Shown here: positions 60,586-64,000 of the stretch, in pieces | Position numbering within the stretch: the stretch's first letter is position 1 | How the letters are laid out: each line of letters opens with the position of its first letter | Assembly (NCBI GenBank): GCA_039654915.1 | Contig: CM077594.1 | Coordinates: 107,150,893-107,214,892, forward strand | DNA: 64,000 nucleotides | Origin: Aquilaria yunnanensis | Taxonomy: Eukaryota > Streptophyta > Magnoliopsida > Malvales > Thymelaeaceae | Reading direction: 5' to 3' | Notes under the pieces: model-generated | Database searches by the model: none | Told to the model about the DNA's origin: nothing | The model's input: the letters and a program-made list of their open reading frames with translations, nothing else | Made by a program: the position numbers and the translations under genes

Positions 60586-61956
60586 AAAAAATAATTATTT
60601 GTAAATTTCTAATTAAATTTTACTAAATTTATGTACGAATAAATATAAATAAATATTACAAAAACTGAAATATAATTAGTCAAAATATATTTCATATTTA
60701 CTAAATATTATTATGACTAAAAACTATACTAAGTACAATTATAAAACAAAGATTTTATTAGTATCACAAAATTTAAAAAAAAAACTAAAAATGAAAAATT
60801 GCACAAAATTGTTAAAATATTTCCAAAACTCAAAGTTCAAAAAAATTCACAAAGTTTGGTAAAAAGTAATAAAAATTTTATAATTCATAAAATTTTGAAA
60901 AATTAACACAATTAAAAATATCACAACAATTAACCAAAAATTCACAAAATTAAAACCAAATATACAATAGAAAACCTACTAAATCTAACAACAAGATCTA
61001 TAATCAATTAACCAAATCTATTAAATCAAAATGAGACAACCGGATCTATAAGTTCATACACAAAATTTGCAACTAAAAGTACAAAATCAAATATGAAATT
61101 ATTCACAAAATTCAAAAGTTGGAGAAGCCGACTAAAGTAAACTAAATATATAGTAAATCACATGTCCTTTGTAGAATATAAGTACAAGAATCTTTGAACT
61201 ATAACCAAAATGTCAATGTTACTTCTAACCATTTTAAGCAAAAAAGGGAAAAGGAAAAGAAAAATATTGTGCACTATATTGCCTTGTGCCCCATAATTCA
61301 TTGTACAATTAAGTTTTAACTCTTATGTTCTGACTGGCGAGAAATGAGGCAATGTAATTGACCTTGAAGTTATTTACCTTTTAATTTCCACCTGAGATGA
61401 AATTTTGCAGACTTGTTTATGAGTTCAAAATGGACTAGTTCATGGCTTGAAACCAGAATTTTGGCCCAGGGAGCTCATCTTATTTATAGCTGGTAAAAAC
61501 CTGTATGAAGGATGAGAGGAAAAAACAACATTGCCTTAAGTTTGACTTTGTGCTTGGAATGGAATGTTGATCAATCAATTTTGCAGCAAAGTTCAGCTAC
61601 ATATTTAGGACTTATCTGCAAGTTCTCGTGCAATTTGAAGCCCTGGAACTCAACATGGCCTCTTAATATGAAGGTTGCTACTAAGACAACTTGCAGAACT
61701 TTGTACTTTTCTAATTCAAGGTGAATGACTTCTAAATTGAGGTTTTTGTTTCTAGAAAATTTTATTATGGCCAAAGTATGGGTACTATAAAGTTTGGCTG
61801 GAAATGAAGCTCCAAAACTAAAAATTACCCCCTTCAACCTAAGTTTCAAGATGATAAAATCTGCAAGAGTGGCAGAATTGTGACTATGGCTTGAGCTTAA
61901 GGTTTTGATGCTTAGTTACTAGTTTAGTGGGGTCTGTGAGGTTGAAAAGAGGTTAT
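60586..61956. other. Intergenic, AT-rich; start of repeat-related sequence
   Basis: From 60600 to 61200 the sequence is strongly A-rich with no gene. From about 61400 phrases related to the 659-bp tandem repeat appear (TTTGACTT.., ..TTTTGCAG.., ..GGACTTATCTGCA), so the repeat family probably extends here in a diverged form. Confidence 0.45.
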
Positions 61957-63274
61957 GAACAAGGTCTTGAAACTATTTCATCAAGGAAAATGGTTCCAAA
62001 ATGAAATGGTAGGCTACCGAGAAAGGGAACTTGTGCAAGTGCCTAAAGGATGTAATGTTGACCAGGAGTTTGACTTTAAGATTGGGATGAAGTATTGAGC
62101 TGAAATTTGGCAGTCATGGTTACCTGCATAATTAGGACTTTTTGGCTCAATTTGAATGAATTTGAGGCACCACAACTTATAAATCAATTAATATGTAGTT
62201 ATGCTGGAAAAGTGACCAGCAAAGATATTTTTACTTCAAACTTTAGGTAAATGGCCTCGAATTTTGGTTTTCTCAGTTTGGAAGACTTTGAGATGTACAA
62301 AAGAAGTTTACTGTAAATTTTGGTTCGATTTGGAGCATAGGAACTCAATTAGGCTCTTTGAGTCCAAAATATTGCTCAAATGGCCAGCAGAAGAAGAATC
62401 GCTTCAAAACATTGGAAGAGGACTTATAAATTGGTATGTTGGGGCCAAGACAAGTTTATCATATCAAAAATATGGTGACTGAAATGTTTGGTGTTAATTG
62501 GAACACTGCAACTCAAGATACCTTCTAAAACCAAGGATTGTGCTAAAACAATCAGCAGAACGAAACAGGCTTCAAACTCTTAAAAGAAGGCTTCAAAATT
62601 TAGGGGTTGAAGATGGAACAAGGTCTTGAAACTATTTCATCAAGGAAAATGGTTCCAAAATGAAATGGTAGGCTGCCGAGAAAGGGAACTTGTGCAAGTG
62701 CCTAAAGGATGTAATGTTGACCAGGAGTTTGACTTTAAGATTGGGATGAAGTATTGAGCTGAAATTTGGCAGTCATGGTTACCTGCATAATTAGGACTTT
62801 TCGGCTCAATTTGAATGAATTTGAGGCACCACAACTTAGAAATCAATTAATATGTAGTTATGCTGGAAAAGTGACCAGCAAAGATATTTTTGCTTCAAAC
62901 TTCAGGTAAATGGCCTCAAATTTTGGTTTTCTCAGTTTGGAAGACTTTGATATGTACAAAAGAAGTTTACTGTAAATTTTGGTTCGATTTGGAGCATAGG
63001 AACTCAATTAGGCTCTTTGAGTCCAAAATATTGCTCAAATGGCCAGCAGAAGAAGAATCACTTCAAAACATTGGAAGAGGACTTATAAATTGGTATGTTG
63101 GGGCCAAGACAAGTTTATTATATCAAAAATATGGTGATTGGAATGTTTGGTGTTAATTGGAATACTGCAACTCAAGATACCCTCTAAAACCAAGGATTGT
63201 GCTAAAACAATCAGCAGAATGAAACAGGCTTCAAACTCTTAAAAAAAGGCTTCAAAATTTAGGAGTTGAAGCTG
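61957..63274. repeat. 659-bp tandem repeat, two full copies
   Basis: Copy 1 is 61957-62615 and copy 2 is 62616-63274. Both begin GAACAAGGTCTTGAAACTAT and differ at only a few percent of positions. A third start appears at 63275 (GAACAAGTCTTAAATATC) but diverges quickly. Each copy has an open frame around 62264-62482 and 62890-63156 sharing EVYCKFWFDLEHRNSIRLFE; changes between copies are not restricted to silent sites, so coding is doubtful. Confidence 0.9.
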
Positions 63275-64000
63275 GAACAAGTCTTAAATATCTAAATCAG
63301 GGTCACTGCAAAATATTATGTCAGTTGGACCACTAGAACTCCAAAAGACCTAGTGAAATGAAGGCTGCGTGCTACTGGAACCTGCATAAGTGACTTGTTG
63401 GAGCAGGTTTGACTCAACTTGACTTTGGGCAAGAAAGGGAATTTTTGAGTAAAATTTTGCAGATAATGTTATACTGCAAAAATGGACTTACTTATGTCCT
63501 TAAACCAGATTAATACATAAAGAATCTGGTTTTGCATCTAGCCAACAAATGTCACCCGTAGAAAAGAAGATTTCCTTGAAAATCAAGGAAGACATTTTCT
63601 AAGTTGAATTTTAAGGTTTTAAACCAAGTTGTTATACTAAAAGATTGGTTTCTGAAAAATCTGAGATAAAATGAGGTTGTAGAACCTGAACTGACACTCA
63701 AATCCACTATTTTTAAGCAAACTAAGAAGAAATCAACTCAAAAGGGATGAAAAGGCCTTTTAGAAGAGAACTTTACCGCATAAATTTGAATAAAATACAA
63801 GTCAACCAGAAAAACGCCCATAAATAGGAATAATGAATGCTATTTTATTTCAAGGATTAGAAAATAATGCTTCTAGGTACAGTTCCATTTTATTCCTCAC
63901 CCTTCTATTCCACAAATTTTGACCTTCTGTTCTGTACAGTTCCCTCACCGCCCTTCTATTCCTTACCCTTCTCTCACATCATCTTTTCTACTGTAATAAG
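63275..64000. other. Diverged repeat-related sequence to window end
   Basis: It continues the style of the 659-bp unit (GGTTTGACTCAACTTGACTT, AAATTTTGCAGATAATG) without close identity. The final 150 bp contain a repeated CACCCTTCTATTCC-like motif (63898 and 63950). No gene was recognised. Confidence 0.45.

Noticed and set aside
62264..63156. Frames repeated in both copies of the 659-bp unit, considered as a duplicated gene
   Set aside because: Copy differences include radical amino acid changes and the frame extends differently in each copy; no family recognised.

Overview
The window is nuclear DNA of a eudicot plant. The genes are split by GT-AG introns, the proteins belong to plant clades (a chloroplast DEG1 protease, a plastid L-aspartate oxidase, a plant kinesin-light-chain-related protein), and the AT-rich spacers are full of plant DNA transposons (CACTA, Mutator-like, MITE-like) and LINE remnants. 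The species cannot be named from the sequence alone.

Gene layout, left to right: DEG1 (minus, 8 exons, 1305-5812); a 2.6-kb CACTA element (7783-10391); MITE-like and simple-repeat spacer; L-aspartate oxidase (plus, 7 coding exons, 16618-20085); a decayed GDSL esterase/lipase (plus, 21529-23034); its apparently intact tandem paralogue (plus, 5 exons, 28042-29587); a KLCR/CMU-type TPR protein (minus, 30757-32949); a 4.0-kb Mutator-like element with two convergent decayed genes (34870-38912); a LINE fragment; a 3.8-kb second CACTA element of the same family (43326-47149); another LINE fragment; a zinc-finger/exonuclease-fold protein (plus, 6 exons, 54535-56429); and about 7.5 kb of non-genic sequence ending in a 659-bp tandem repeat.

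The host genes do not form a pathway. DEG1 is thylakoid-lumen protein quality control, aspartate oxidase starts plastid NAD synthesis, the GDSL pair are predicted secreted hydrolases, and KLCR tethers cellulose synthase to cortical microtubules. Their order resembles Arabidopsis chromosome 3 around At3g27925-At3g27970, so this looks like an old collinear block expanded by transposons.

The best candidates for a second look are: a 310-bp near-perfect palindrome of two head-to-head tRNA-like units in a DEG1 intron; the exonuclease-fold gene, which has lost three of five DEDDh residues; the Mutator-like element that carries a GRF-zinc-finger/transmembrane gene opposite a transposase with no room for its DDE core; and the two CACTA elements, one of which has expanded a single 75-bp unit to about eleven copies.

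Exon boundaries were read by eye from splice dinucleotides, frame and family similarity, without alignment software. Family names rest on recognition, not on a database search.
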